DNA of 64,000 nt from positions 186,001 to 250,000 of the forward strand of contig CAVUPB010000002.1 in NCBI GenBank assembly GCA_963743275.1, read 5' to 3'. The translations under genes were made by a program, and so were the position numbers. Of the stretch, positions 44,884 through 52,998 are shown in pieces. This DNA comes from JALYLC01 sp963743275 (GTDB lineage: Bacteria; Actinomycetota; Thermoleophilia; Gaiellales; JALYLC01). The notes beneath the pieces are model-generated. The model did no database searches. It was not told the DNA's origin and worked only from the letters and a program-made list of their open reading frames with translations. Position 1 is the stretch's first letter. Each line of letters begins with the position of its first letter.

Positions 44884-45479
44884 TCCTCTGGGAGGTGACC
44901 CGGGCGAGCGCGTTCATCGCCTACGCCTGCTACACGATCGCGGTCGTGTGGGGGATCGCGCTGACGGCGCGCTCGTTCCGCCCGCCGGTCGCGCCGCAGT
45001 TCGACTACCACCGCTTCGTCGCGGTGCTCGGCCTGCTCGCGCTCGCCACGCACGTGACGACGCTGCTCGCCGACCGCTTCGCGCACGTCGAGGTCGCGAC
45101 GCTGCTGGGAATGGGCGCATCGTGGTCGGTGCGCGCGGGCGTCGCCGCGTTCTGGCTCGCCATCGCGATCCCGCTGAGCTTCCGCCTGAAGCAGCGCAAG
45201 TGGCTCTCGCAGCGCTTCTGGCGGCGCTTCCACTACTTCGGCTACAGCGTCTGGGCGCTCGCGCTGACGCACGGCGTGTGGGTCGGGACCGACACCGGCT
45301 CGACCTATGCGCTGCTGGCCTACGGCCTCTCGGCCGCCGCCGTCGCGGGCACCGCCTGGTGGCGCTGGTTCGAGGTCGTCCCGAAGTCGGCGCAGAGGAG
45401 CCGGCCGGCCGCGGTGGCGGCCGCACCGGCCCCGCGGGTCATCCGGCCCGAGGGCGAGCCCGAGCGACAGGCGGCGTGA
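44880..45479 (+). CDS. ferric-reductase-like haem b membrane protein
   Basis: 199 residues, about five or six helices. Two His pairs, FDYHRFVAVLGLLALATHV and FHYFGYSVWALALTHGV, lie with the spacing of bis-His haem ligands in FRD/MsrQ/NOX-type membrane domains. There is no FAD/NAD domain, so electrons must come from a partner. The C-terminal tail is Ala/Arg-rich and cytoplasmic or surface-exposed. Translationally coupled to apbE; its TGA abuts the stop codon of the convergent binding protein in TGATCA. Confidence 0.78.
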   Translation: MILWEVTRASAFIAYACYTIAVVWGIALTARSFRPPVAPQFDYHRFVAVLGLLALATHVTTLLADRFAHVEVATLLGMGASWSVRAGVAAFWLAIAIPLSFRLKQRKWLSQRFWRRFHYFGYSVWALALTHGVWVGTDTGSTYALLAYGLSAAAVAGTAWWRWFEVVPKSAQRSRPAAVAAAPAPRVIRPEGEPERQAA

Positions 45480-47330
45480 TCAGCGCACGGCGACGTGCGC
45501 GTAGGCCGTCGTCGCACCGAACTGGTCGAAGCCCCACCGCGTCACGTTCTTGCTCGTGACGTTGTGCGTCGAGGCCCAGAGGTACGGCACCCACGGGACG
45601 ATCTTCGTCGTGAGCTTGCGGTCGAGGGCCGCGTAGCAGCTCACGCGCTGCGGCCCGACGAGCGCGCTGCAGCGGTCGAGATCGGCGTCGACGCTCGGCA
45701 CGCCTCGGACGCTGCCGGTTGCGCCGACCTTCTTGGCCGACGCGGGCGTGATGCCCACGAGCGAGTAGTTCGAGTTGCCCTGCGGGTAGATGGTGCGCCC
45801 GTCGAAGAGCGGGCTGAAGAACGTGAGCGCGTCGGCGTAGTCCTTGCCCCAGCCCGGATGCGTGGAGAAGGCGACGTTCAGGCGCGGGGTCGCGAGCGGG
45901 GTCGAGGCGTCCTTGAGCAAGCGATCCTGGAGCTTGATCCCGATCGCCGCGAGGTTCTGCTCGAGGCTCGGCACGAACGCCCTCTCGGCGCCGATCGCGC
46001 CGGTGACCGTGGTCACGCGCTCGCACGCCTTGGCGTCGCAGATGCCGTCGTGATTCGCGTCGTAGCGCGAGAGCTTCATCTCGGCCCGCGCGCGGGCGAC
46101 GTCGCCCCGGCCGTTGGCGCCGTACGGCGCGTAGCCCTTGAGCTTGTCGAGCAGGATTCCGTTGGGCGCGATGTGCGTCGCGATGGCTCCCGCCGCTACC
46201 CCGCCGCGCGCCTTGCGCAGGGCGTCGCGGTCGACGACGAAGTTGACCGCGCGGCGCACGTGCACGTCGTCGAACGGCGGCTGCGTCAGGTTCATCGTGA
46301 GGTAGCCCGTGAAGTCGCTCGCGTTGGTGTGCAACTGCGGGGAGTGCCGGTACCGGCGCAGGACGGTGGGCGGCTCCTGCGCGATCTCGTCGTCGGCGGC
46401 TCCGCGGGCGACGCGCGCGTAGATGTCGTCGGTGTTCGAGTTGACGGCGAACGTGAACTCGTCGGGCAGGTTCTCGCGTGCCTTGGGGCTGTCGCTGCGG
46501 GCGTCGTACGCCGGGTTGCGCACGAGATCGAGCGTGCGCTCGCCGTCGAACCCGGAGATCGGGCCGGAGGCCGTGAGCGCGGCGCAACCCGTCGCGTCGA
46601 GCTTGTCCGAGCCCGCGATCATGTACGGGCCCGACGAGATCAGGTAGCGCCCGTACGCGCCCGGCTTCGTGAAGCAGCCCGCGACCTCGCGCGGAATCGG
46701 CCCGGCCGCCGGCATCGCGAGGCGGTAGCGGAAGTCGCCGGTCGGCGCGGTGAGGTTGAAGACGATCGTGCGCGCGTCCGGCGTCGCGATGCCCGAGATC
46801 GTCTTGGCCTCGCCGTCTGCGAACGCCGCCATGCCCTTGATCGCGTCGTAGTAGAAGCCGTACTGCGCGCCGAGCGCCTTCGTGCCGATGCGCTCGAACG
46901 CGTAGGCGACGTCCTTCGAGGTGATGGCGCGGTTGAGCGGCGGCCCGAAGCGGATGCCCGGCTTGAGCCGGAACGTGTAGGTGCGCCCGCCGTGCGTGAT
47001 CGTGCCGAGGCTCGTCGCGAGGTCGGGCACGAGCGCGTTGCCCGCCGGCCCGGCGACGTGGTTGTAGCCCACGAGGGTGCGCACGAGCAGGTTGGAGTAG
47101 AGCCCGAACGCCTGCACCGAGTACTCGCCCGTGGGGTCGAAGTCCGCGGTGAAGTCGAAGGACGACTCCCACTCGACGCGGTAGACGCCGCCGCGCGCCG
47201 CCTGGCTGCCGCCGGCGGTGTCCTTGCGCGCGGCTGTGGCGCCCGCGATTGCGGTCAGGGCTGCCAGCGCGCAGCCCACCGCGATGCCGATCGTCGCGAT
47301 CTTCCGTGTCTTCACGATCCCCGCTCCCAT
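45480..47330 (-). CDS. family 5 (peptide/nickel type) ABC substrate-binding protein
   Basis: 616 residues. Signal peptide near IATIGIAVGCALAALTAI. SBP_bac_5 features: VYRVEWESSFDFTADFDPTGEY at the start of the mature part, YTFRLKPGIRFGPPLN, ITSKDVAYAFER, SGPYMIAG, LVRNPAY and VRRAVNFVVDRDALR. A long insertion contains Cys residues and DANHDGICD. GTG at 47315 is an alternative start with a better ribosome site. No permease or ATPase gene adjoins it, so the transporter may be encoded elsewhere. Confidence 0.85.
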   Translation of the reverse strand: MGAGIVKTRKIATIGIAVGCALAALTAIAGATAARKDTAGGSQAARGGVYRVEWESSFDFTADFDPTGEYSVQAFGLYSNLLVRTLVGYNHVAGPAGNALVPDLATSLGTITHGGRTYTFRLKPGIRFGPPLNRAITSKDVAYAFERIGTKALGAQYGFYYDAIKGMAAFADGEAKTISGIATPDARTIVFNLTAPTGDFRYRLAMPAAGPIPREVAGCFTKPGAYGRYLISSGPYMIAGSDKLDATGCAALTASGPISGFDGERTLDLVRNPAYDARSDSPKARENLPDEFTFAVNSNTDDIYARVARGAADDEIAQEPPTVLRRYRHSPQLHTNASDFTGYLTMNLTQPPFDDVHVRRAVNFVVDRDALRKARGGVAAGAIATHIAPNGILLDKLKGYAPYGANGRGDVARARAEMKLSRYDANHDGICDAKACERVTTVTGAIGAERAFVPSLEQNLAAIGIKLQDRLLKDASTPLATPRLNVAFSTHPGWGKDYADALTFFSPLFDGRTIYPQGNSNYSLVGITPASAKKVGATGSVRGVPSVDADLDRCSALVGPQRVSCYAALDRKLTTKIVPWVPYLWASTHNVTSKNVTRWGFDQFGATTAYAHVAVR

Positions 47331-47432
47331 CCGTCGCTCTCCGTCTCACGCTAGTGGCGGATGGCCCGGCCCGCGCGATCCGGCGCCGACGCATTGGGAG
47401 AGCGGCCCGGCGCGGCGACGATACTTCGGCGC

Positions 47433-47951
47433 GTGACCGCGCCCACTGCCGCACGCATGCCGATCCTGGCCGAGCCGCGCCTCAACATCGTGCTGCTGCA
47501 CCCCGAGATCCCGAACAACACCGGGGCGATCGGGCGCACCGCAGCCGCGACCGGCTGCCGGCTGCACATCGTCCATCCGATCGGCTTCGACATGGGCGAG
47601 CGCGCACGCCGCCGCGCCGGGCTCGACTACTGGCACCTCGTCGACTGCGTCGAGCACGAGAGCTGGGAGGCGTTCGTCGCCGCGGAGGGCCTCGCCGGGC
47701 CCGCGTCGCGCGTCTGGCTGTACACGACGACCGCGGCCACGCCCCACTGGGAGGCGGCCTTCGCGGTGGGCGACTACCTGCTCTTCGGCTGCGAGACGAC
47801 GGGCCCGCCACAGGCCGTCAAGCGCTGGGCCGGCGACGCGCGCAGCGTGACGCTGCCGATGATCGACGACCCGGCGGCGCGCAGCCTCAACCTCGCGAAC
47901 GCCGTCTGCGCCGCGGTCTACGAGGGCCTGCGCCAGTTCGCCGCCGGCTGA
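47433..47951 (+). CDS. trmL: tRNA (cytidine(34)-2'-O)-methyltransferase
   Basis: About 172 residues from GTG 47433; ATG 47457 is also possible. LNIVLLHPEIPNNTGAIGRTAAATGCRLHIVHPIGF at the N-terminus, then GLDYWH, LFGCETTGPP and LPMIDDPAARSLNLANAVCAAVYE form the SPOUT knot of TrmL, which methylates the wobble base of tRNA-Leu with S-adenosylmethionine. Divergent from the family 5 binding protein. Confidence 0.87.
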   Translation: MTAPTAARMPILAEPRLNIVLLHPEIPNNTGAIGRTAAATGCRLHIVHPIGFDMGERARRRAGLDYWHLVDCVEHESWEAFVAAEGLAGPASRVWLYTTTAATPHWEAAFAVGDYLLFGCETTGPPQAVKRWAGDARSVTLPMIDDPAARSLNLANAVCAAVYEGLRQFAAG

Positions 47952-47980
47952 GCGGCTCCATCGCAACACGAGGGTCTGAC

Positions 47981-48003
47981 CCGCAACGTGCGGGTCTGAC
48001 CCC
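47981..48003 (+). repeat. REP-like inverted repeat, left copy
   Basis: 23 bases (CCGCAACGTGCGGGT then CTGACCCC) whose exact reverse complement is at 48180-48202. A degenerate partial copy precedes it at 47962-47981, and another (GCGTTGCGGACCTGAC) follows. The 272-bp gap between trmL and the MFS gene holds only these repeats and a short GGTCC-GCA-GGACC hairpin. Confidence 0.75.
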
Positions 48004-48179
48004 AGCGTTGCGGACCTGACACCGAGCGGACCATCCGCTCAACCACGCCGTTTTCGGCCATTCCGAACCCGGACACGGTGAATCCGTCGCGCCCGGAGCC
48101 ACGTGGCGGGTGGTCGCGAATGCCGGATGCCTACTGGCGTTACGGTCGCTTGCAAGGCGCGTGCCAGGTCCGCAGGACC

Positions 48180-48202
48180 GGGGTCAGACCCGCACGTTGC
48201 GG
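48180..48202 (-). repeat. REP-like inverted repeat, right copy
   Basis: Exact 23-base reverse complement of 47981-48003, separated by 176 bases. Contains the GGGGTCAGACCC core also seen in the palindrome at 62654-62692. Confidence 0.75.
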
Positions 48203-48223
48203 GCCAGACCCCGTGCTTGCGCG

Positions 48224-49705
48224 CTAGGCCGATTCGGCCAGCGCGGGGGAGGGCTTCTGCGCCGGGGCAGGTGCGGGCGGTGGCGGGGGGCGCAGCAGCG
48301 CGAGGGCGAGGGCGGTGCCGACGGCGACGCAGGCTGCGCCGACCAGGAATGCCAGCTGGTAGCCGCTCGTGAGGGCGTTCGGGAGGGGGTGGCCGTCGGC
48401 CAGCAGGGAGCGGGCGTGATCGGTCGAGACGGTGCCGAGGACGGCGAGCCCGATCGCGCCGGACATCTGCAGCGAGACGTTGACGATGCCCGAGGCGAGG
48501 CCGGCGTCGGCGGGCGGCACGTGCGCCATCGCGATCGCGAGCAGCGGGATGAACGCCGTGCCGGCGCCCAGGCCGAGCAGGAGGAGCGCCGTGAACATCG
48601 TGGGGAAGTAGCTCGAGTGCTCGCCGACGCGGGACATCAGCAGCAGCGCGACCGACGTCAGCGCGAGGCCGGGGAGCATCACGCGGCGCGCGCCGAAGCG
48701 ACCCATCAGGCGCGCCGTGATGCCGGCGGAGAGCACGCCCACGGCGAGCGAGAGCGGCAGGAAGGCGACGCCGGTGCGCAGCGCGCTGTAGTGGCGCACG
48801 CGCTCGAGGTAGAGCGCGCCGAGGAAGAACGTCGAGAACAGCCCCGTCGCGAGCAGCCCGCGCACGATGCTCGTGCTCGCGAGGCCGTGCACGCGCAGGA
48901 TGCGGAGCGGCATGATCGGATTCGCGAGGCGCGCCTGGAGCGTGAAGAAGACCACCAGGAGCACGACCCCGGCGCCGCCGTAGAGGAGCGTGTGGGCCGA
49001 GGCCCAGCCGTGATCGGGCGTCGTGACGATCGCGTAGATGCCGAGCATGAGCGCGCCCGTGACGGTGATCGACCCGAGCACGTCGATGCCCTTGTCGAGG
49101 CCGATGCCGGCGTCCTCGGCGAGCAGCGAGCGGCCCAGCAGGAGCGTGAGCGCACCGATCGGCAGGTTGATGAAGAAGATCCAGTGCCAGTCGATCGCCT
49201 GCGTGATCAGCCCGCCGACGAGCAGGCCGACGGAGCCGCCGCCCACGGCCACGAAGATGTAGGCGCTCATCGCCTTGGCGCGCTCGGCCGGCTCGGGGAA
49301 CTCGGAGACGATCATCGCGATGATCACGGACGAGGAGACCGCGCCGCCGAGCCCCTGGACGAAGCGCGCGGCGATCAGCAGCTTCTCGTCCTGCGCGAGC
49401 CCGCACAGCAGCGAGGCCAGCGTGAAGAGCGTCACACCGCTCAGGAACACCCGCCGGCGGCCGATCAGGTCGCCGAGGCGGCCCGCCAGCAGGAGGAAGC
49501 TCCCGAACGTGATCAGGTAGGCGTTGACGACCCAGGTGAGGTCGGCCTGGGCGATGTGGAGATCGGTCTGGATCGCCGGCAGGGCGACGTTCACGACGGA
49601 GCCGTCGATCGTGTTCATGAACATCGCGAGGCAGACGACGCCGAGAGCGATCCAGCGGCGCCGGTCGCCCGCCGCTCGTGCCTCTGCCGTGGCGCCGCCG
49701 GTCAT
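48224..49705 (-). CDS. MFS multidrug exporter, DHA2 (EmrB/QacA) type
   Basis: 493 residues with 14 predicted helices. Motif C-like segments, FMNTIDGSVVNVALPAI, the loop 2-3 motif GRLGDLIGRRRVF and RFVQGLGGA are typical DHA2 marks. It would export toxic organic compounds by proton antiport. Start at MTGGATA; the upstream extension MIAARVLR is less likely. Divergent from a MarR gene with an operator-like palindrome between, the usual arrangement for a MarR-controlled pump. The C-terminus is a Pro/Ala tail. Confidence 0.9.
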   Translation of the reverse strand: MTGGATAEARAAGDRRRWIALGVVCLAMFMNTIDGSVVNVALPAIQTDLHIAQADLTWVVNAYLITFGSFLLLAGRLGDLIGRRRVFLSGVTLFTLASLLCGLAQDEKLLIAARFVQGLGGAVSSSVIIAMIVSEFPEPAERAKAMSAYIFVAVGGGSVGLLVGGLITQAIDWHWIFFINLPIGALTLLLGRSLLAEDAGIGLDKGIDVLGSITVTGALMLGIYAIVTTPDHGWASAHTLLYGGAGVVLLVVFFTLQARLANPIMPLRILRVHGLASTSIVRGLLATGLFSTFFLGALYLERVRHYSALRTGVAFLPLSLAVGVLSAGITARLMGRFGARRVMLPGLALTSVALLLMSRVGEHSSYFPTMFTALLLLGLGAGTAFIPLLAIAMAHVPPADAGLASGIVNVSLQMSGAIGLAVLGTVSTDHARSLLADGHPLPNALTSGYQLAFLVGAACVAVGTALALALLRPPPPPAPAPAQKPSPALAESA

Positions 49706-49755
49706 CCGGAGGACTCTAGCAGCAATCATCCCTGTTTCGTGATGATCTTAAGATA

Positions 49756-49783
49756 GTGATCGTACGGAGAGTGATACGATCAC
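49756..49783. promoter_or_regulatory. probable MarR operator
   Basis: GTGATCGTA and TACGATCAC, perfect 9-base arms with a 10-base spacer, lie just upstream of marR. A second 10-base palindrome, ATCTTAAGAT, is at 49745-49754. The whole gap is AT-rich relative to its surroundings. Confidence 0.7.
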
Positions 49784-49790
49784 GAAGCAG

Positions 49791-50255
49791 ATGCAGAAGG
49801 CGCCCGAGACCGGCTCGATCGTGCTGCTCACGCGCCTTGCGCGCGTCGTCTACCGGCGCAGCACGGAGGAGCTCCTGGGCATCCGCCTCAAGGAGCTTGC
49901 CGCGCTCGCGTACCTGCGCGACCACGACGCGGCCTCGCAGCAGGCCTTCACGCAGGCGCTCTGCCTCGACGCGAACAGCAGCGTGCTCCTGCTCAACGAG
50001 CTCGAGGCGGCGGGACTCGCCGACCGGCGTCGCGACGCCAGCGATCGCCGGCGCCACCTCGTCGCCCTCACGCCCGCGGGGCGAGCGGCGCTGGAGCGCG
50101 CGGAGAGGGCGCAGGAGAGCATCGAGGACGAGGTCCTTGCGGCGCTCGGCCCGGATGACCGGGCGCTCCTGCGCGACCTGCTCCGCCGCGCGCTCGAGGC
50201 GCGCTCAGCGCACGACGAGGACGTCGCAGTGCGCGTGGGCCACGACCCGGCTTGA
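49791..50255 (+). CDS. MarR-family transcriptional regulator
   Basis: 154 residues. Winged helix: LAALAYLRDHDAASQQAFTQAL, LNELEAAGLADRRRDASDRRRHLVALTPAG, then a dimerisation helix. Presumed repressor of itself and the divergent MFS exporter; ligand unknown. Its last 51 bp overlap the convergent UspA gene. Confidence 0.9.
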   Translation: MQKAPETGSIVLLTRLARVVYRRSTEELLGIRLKELAALAYLRDHDAASQQAFTQALCLDANSSVLLLNELEAAGLADRRRDASDRRRHLVALTPAGRAALERAERAQESIEDEVLAALGPDDRALLRDLLRRALEARSAHDEDVAVRVGHDPA

Positions 50256-50609
50256 CGTCGAGCCGAGCAGGAACCGCTGGACGCCGTGCAGCCCGCGGTG
50301 ACCGACGACGATGAGATCGAATCCGCCGCGCTCGGCCTCGTCGACGATCGACTCGGCCGGGTGCCCGACGGCCTCGATCGCCTTGGCCTCGACGCCGACC
50401 TCCTTGAGCTTCGCGACGGCCTCGTTGAGCTCGCGCTTGTGCTCCTCGACGTCGCCGCTCATGACGGGCCCTCCGCTGCGCGGGCCGGACGGCTGCAGAG
50501 GCACGACGCTGATGACCGTGACCTCTCCGCCGCGGAGGGCGATCTGCCCCGCCCGCGTGAGCGCGTGCCCGGCGGCCTCCGACCCGTCGTATGCGATCAG
50601 GATCTTCAT
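50205..50609 (-). CDS. universal stress protein, UspA family
   Basis: 134 residues. Starts MKILIAYDGSEAAGHAL, and the ATP-binding loop GHRGLHGVQRFLLGSTSS has the G2xG9xGS pattern of nucleotide-binding Usp proteins, ending CDVLVVR. Cytoplasmic stress protein of unclear molecular role. Overlaps the end of marR on the other strand. Confidence 0.9.
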   Translation of the reverse strand: MKILIAYDGSEAAGHALTRAGQIALRGGEVTVISVVPLQPSGPRSGGPVMSGDVEEHKRELNEAVAKLKEVGVEAKAIEAVGHPAESIVDEAERGGFDLIVVGHRGLHGVQRFLLGSTSSRVVAHAHCDVLVVR

Positions 50610-50673
50610 CGAGCCTCCCAGTTTCCCGTGTGCCGAGGCGCGATTCTAGCCCTGGGGGCGACGCGTGTCGCGT

Positions 50674-52815
50674 CTACTGCCGGGCGTCCGCGCCCGCAGC
50701 CGCCGGCAGGTAGATGTCCTGCACGTAGTCGCGCACCATCCGCGTGGCCAGGAGCTGCGGCGCGAGCTCGCCGATCGTGCTCCGGATCATCGCCAGCCAG
50801 GCCTGCGGCAACCCCTGCGCGCGGTCGTAGAAGCGCGGCGCGAGCTCGTGCTCGACGAGGTCGAGGATCGCGGCCGCCTCGCGGCCGTCGCGCGCCGCCG
50901 CGCCGATCGCGTCGCCGTCGGCCGAGGGGATCGCCCAGCCGAAGGCGGGGTCGTAGCACTCGTCCCACCAGCCGTCGAGGATCGAGAGGTTGAGCACGCC
51001 GTTGAGCGCGGCCTTCATGCCGCTCGTGCCGCAGGCCTCGAGCGGCCGCAGCGGCGTGTTCAGCCAGACGTCGACGCCCGCCACGAGCGCGCGCGCGAGC
51101 GCCATGTCGTAGTCGGCGAGCATGATCACCCGGTGGCGGACGTCGCGGCCGGCGGCGAACGCGCCGAACTCCTCGATCAGGTGCTTGCCCTCGCCGTCGT
51201 TCGGATGCGCCTTGCCGGCCACGAGCAGCTGCACGGGCCGGTCGGCGCTCGTGAGGATGCGCGTCAGCCGCTTGCGCTCGCGCAGCAGCAGCGTCAGCCG
51301 CTTGTAGGTGGGCACGCGCCGCGCGAAGCCGAGCGTGAGGGCGTCCGGGTCGAGGACGCCCGCCGTCCAGGCCGCGTCGCCCGGATCGTCGCCGCGCTCG
51401 CGCGCCTGCGCCGCCAGGCGCCGGCGCACCTCGGCCACCAGGCGCCCGCGCGCCGCCGCGCGCGCGGCGAAGAGCTCGCCGTCGGAGACGTCGCGCAGCG
51501 CGTCCCAGCCGTCCTGGCGCGCGCCGTAGCCCTGGCCGAGGCGCGCGCGGTAGAGCGCGGCGAACTCCGGCCCCACCCAGGTCTCGGCGTGGACGCCGTT
51601 CGTGACGTGCGTGATCGGCACGTCCGCGACGGCGAGCCCCGGCCAGAGCGGGGCGAACATCGCGCGGGCGACCTCGCCGTGGAGGCGGCTGACGCCGTTG
51701 ACCCGCGCGGCCATGCGGATGCCGAGGGCCGCCATGTTGAAGACGGCGGGATCGCCGCCGGCCTCGGCGCCCAGCGCCAGCAGGCGCTCGAGCGGCAGGC
51801 CGGAGGGCACGCCGCCCGGGCCGAAGTAGCGCAGCATCAGCGCGCGCGAGAAGCGATCGATGCCGGCGGGCACGGGCGTGTGCGTCGTGAACACGGTGCG
51901 GGCGCGCACGAGCTGCAGGGCGTGCTCGGGATCGCCACCCGCCTCGACGAGCGCACGCACGCGCTCGACCGCGAGGAAGCCCGCATGGCCCTCGTTCATG
52001 TGGAACACGGCGGGCTCGATGCCGCACGCGGCAAGCGCCTTGACGCCGCCGATGCCGAGCAGGATCTCCTGCCGCAGGCGGTGCTCGTTGTCGCCGCCGT
52101 AGAGCCGGTCGGTGACCGCGCGCTCCGCGGGTGCGTTCTCGGGCACGTCGGCATCGAGCAGCAGCAGCGGCACGCGACCGACGTCGGCGCGCCAGAGCAC
52201 GGCGTGCAGCGTCGCGCCCGGCAGCGGCACGGCGATGCGCACGCGCTGCCCGGCGGCGTCGGACACCGGCACGAGCGGCAGCAGCGCAGGGTCGAGGTCG
52301 GCGAACTCCTCCACCTGCGCACCGGCGCGTGTCAGAAGCTGGCGGAAGTAGCCGTTGCGGTAGAAGAGCCCGATGCCCACGATGGGCACGCCGAGGTCGC
52401 TGGCGGCCTTGAGGTGATCGCCGGCGAGGATCCCGAGCCCGCCCGAGTACTGGGGCAGCACCTCGCTGAGGCCGAACTCGGGCGAGAAGTACGCGATCGC
52501 GCCGGGGGCGCCGGGCAGCGTGTCGTACCAGCTCGCCGCAGCGAGGTGCTCGCCGAGCCGGGCCTCGGCGCTCGCCAGGCGCGCGCGGAAGGCCGCGTCC
52601 GCCGCGAGCTGCCCGAGGCGCGCCGGAGCGGCCGCCGCGAGCATCGCCACCGGGTTTCCCGAGGCGGCGGAGAGCCCTGCGGGGTCGACCTCGGCGAGCA
52701 CGCCGGCGATCTCCTCGTCCCACGTCCACGCGAGGTTGCGAGCGAGGCGCGCGAGCGGCGCGAGGGCGTCGGGCAGGCGGGACGGGGCGGTGGAGTCGGC
52801 GGCTGGCGGCGTCAT
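50674..52815 (-). CDS. glgP: alpha-glucan phosphorylase, short GT35 type
   Basis: 713 residues, shorter than E. coli GlgP, as in the actinobacterial/thermophilic type. N-terminal LARNLAWTWDEE, AYFSPEFGLSEVLPQYSGGLGILAGDHLKAASDLG, FHMNEGHAGFLAVER, HVTNGVHAETW, and the pyridoxal-phosphate site EACGTSGMKAALNG. It releases glucose-1-phosphate from alpha-1,4-glucan with phosphate. Stands at the head of the alpha-glucan cluster with a maltokinase gene upstream on the same strand (183-bp gap without visible gene). Confidence 0.93.
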   Translation of the reverse strand: MTPPAADSTAPSRLPDALAPLARLARNLAWTWDEEIAGVLAEVDPAGLSAASGNPVAMLAAAAPARLGQLAADAAFRARLASAEARLGEHLAAASWYDTLPGAPGAIAYFSPEFGLSEVLPQYSGGLGILAGDHLKAASDLGVPIVGIGLFYRNGYFRQLLTRAGAQVEEFADLDPALLPLVPVSDAAGQRVRIAVPLPGATLHAVLWRADVGRVPLLLLDADVPENAPAERAVTDRLYGGDNEHRLRQEILLGIGGVKALAACGIEPAVFHMNEGHAGFLAVERVRALVEAGGDPEHALQLVRARTVFTTHTPVPAGIDRFSRALMLRYFGPGGVPSGLPLERLLALGAEAGGDPAVFNMAALGIRMAARVNGVSRLHGEVARAMFAPLWPGLAVADVPITHVTNGVHAETWVGPEFAALYRARLGQGYGARQDGWDALRDVSDGELFAARAAARGRLVAEVRRRLAAQARERGDDPGDAAWTAGVLDPDALTLGFARRVPTYKRLTLLLRERKRLTRILTSADRPVQLLVAGKAHPNDGEGKHLIEEFGAFAAGRDVRHRVIMLADYDMALARALVAGVDVWLNTPLRPLEACGTSGMKAALNGVLNLSILDGWWDECYDPAFGWAIPSADGDAIGAAARDGREAAAILDLVEHELAPRFYDRAQGLPQAWLAMIRSTIGELAPQLLATRMVRDYVQDIYLPAAAGADARQ

Positions 52816-52998
52816 GCGGAGTGTTCCCGGAGGTGAGTCGTCGAGAGGGGAGCGAGGGCCGGATGTCGCGGCCGCCGGGCGCCGTCGCCCGGCACGCGCA
52901 GCCCGCCGCCGCCTGCGTCCGGGCCATCGCCGGCGACGGGGCTCCCAGGCGGCGACGGGAAGCCTAGCGTGCGCGGACGGCCGCGCTTCCCGGTGCCG

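Noticed and set aside
43086..45479. A 797-residue frame spanning the coiled-coil protein and the ferric-reductase-like protein
   Set aside because: The middle is antiprotein-like Arg-rich sequence over the apbE gene; the ends belong to two separate genes that happen to share a frame.
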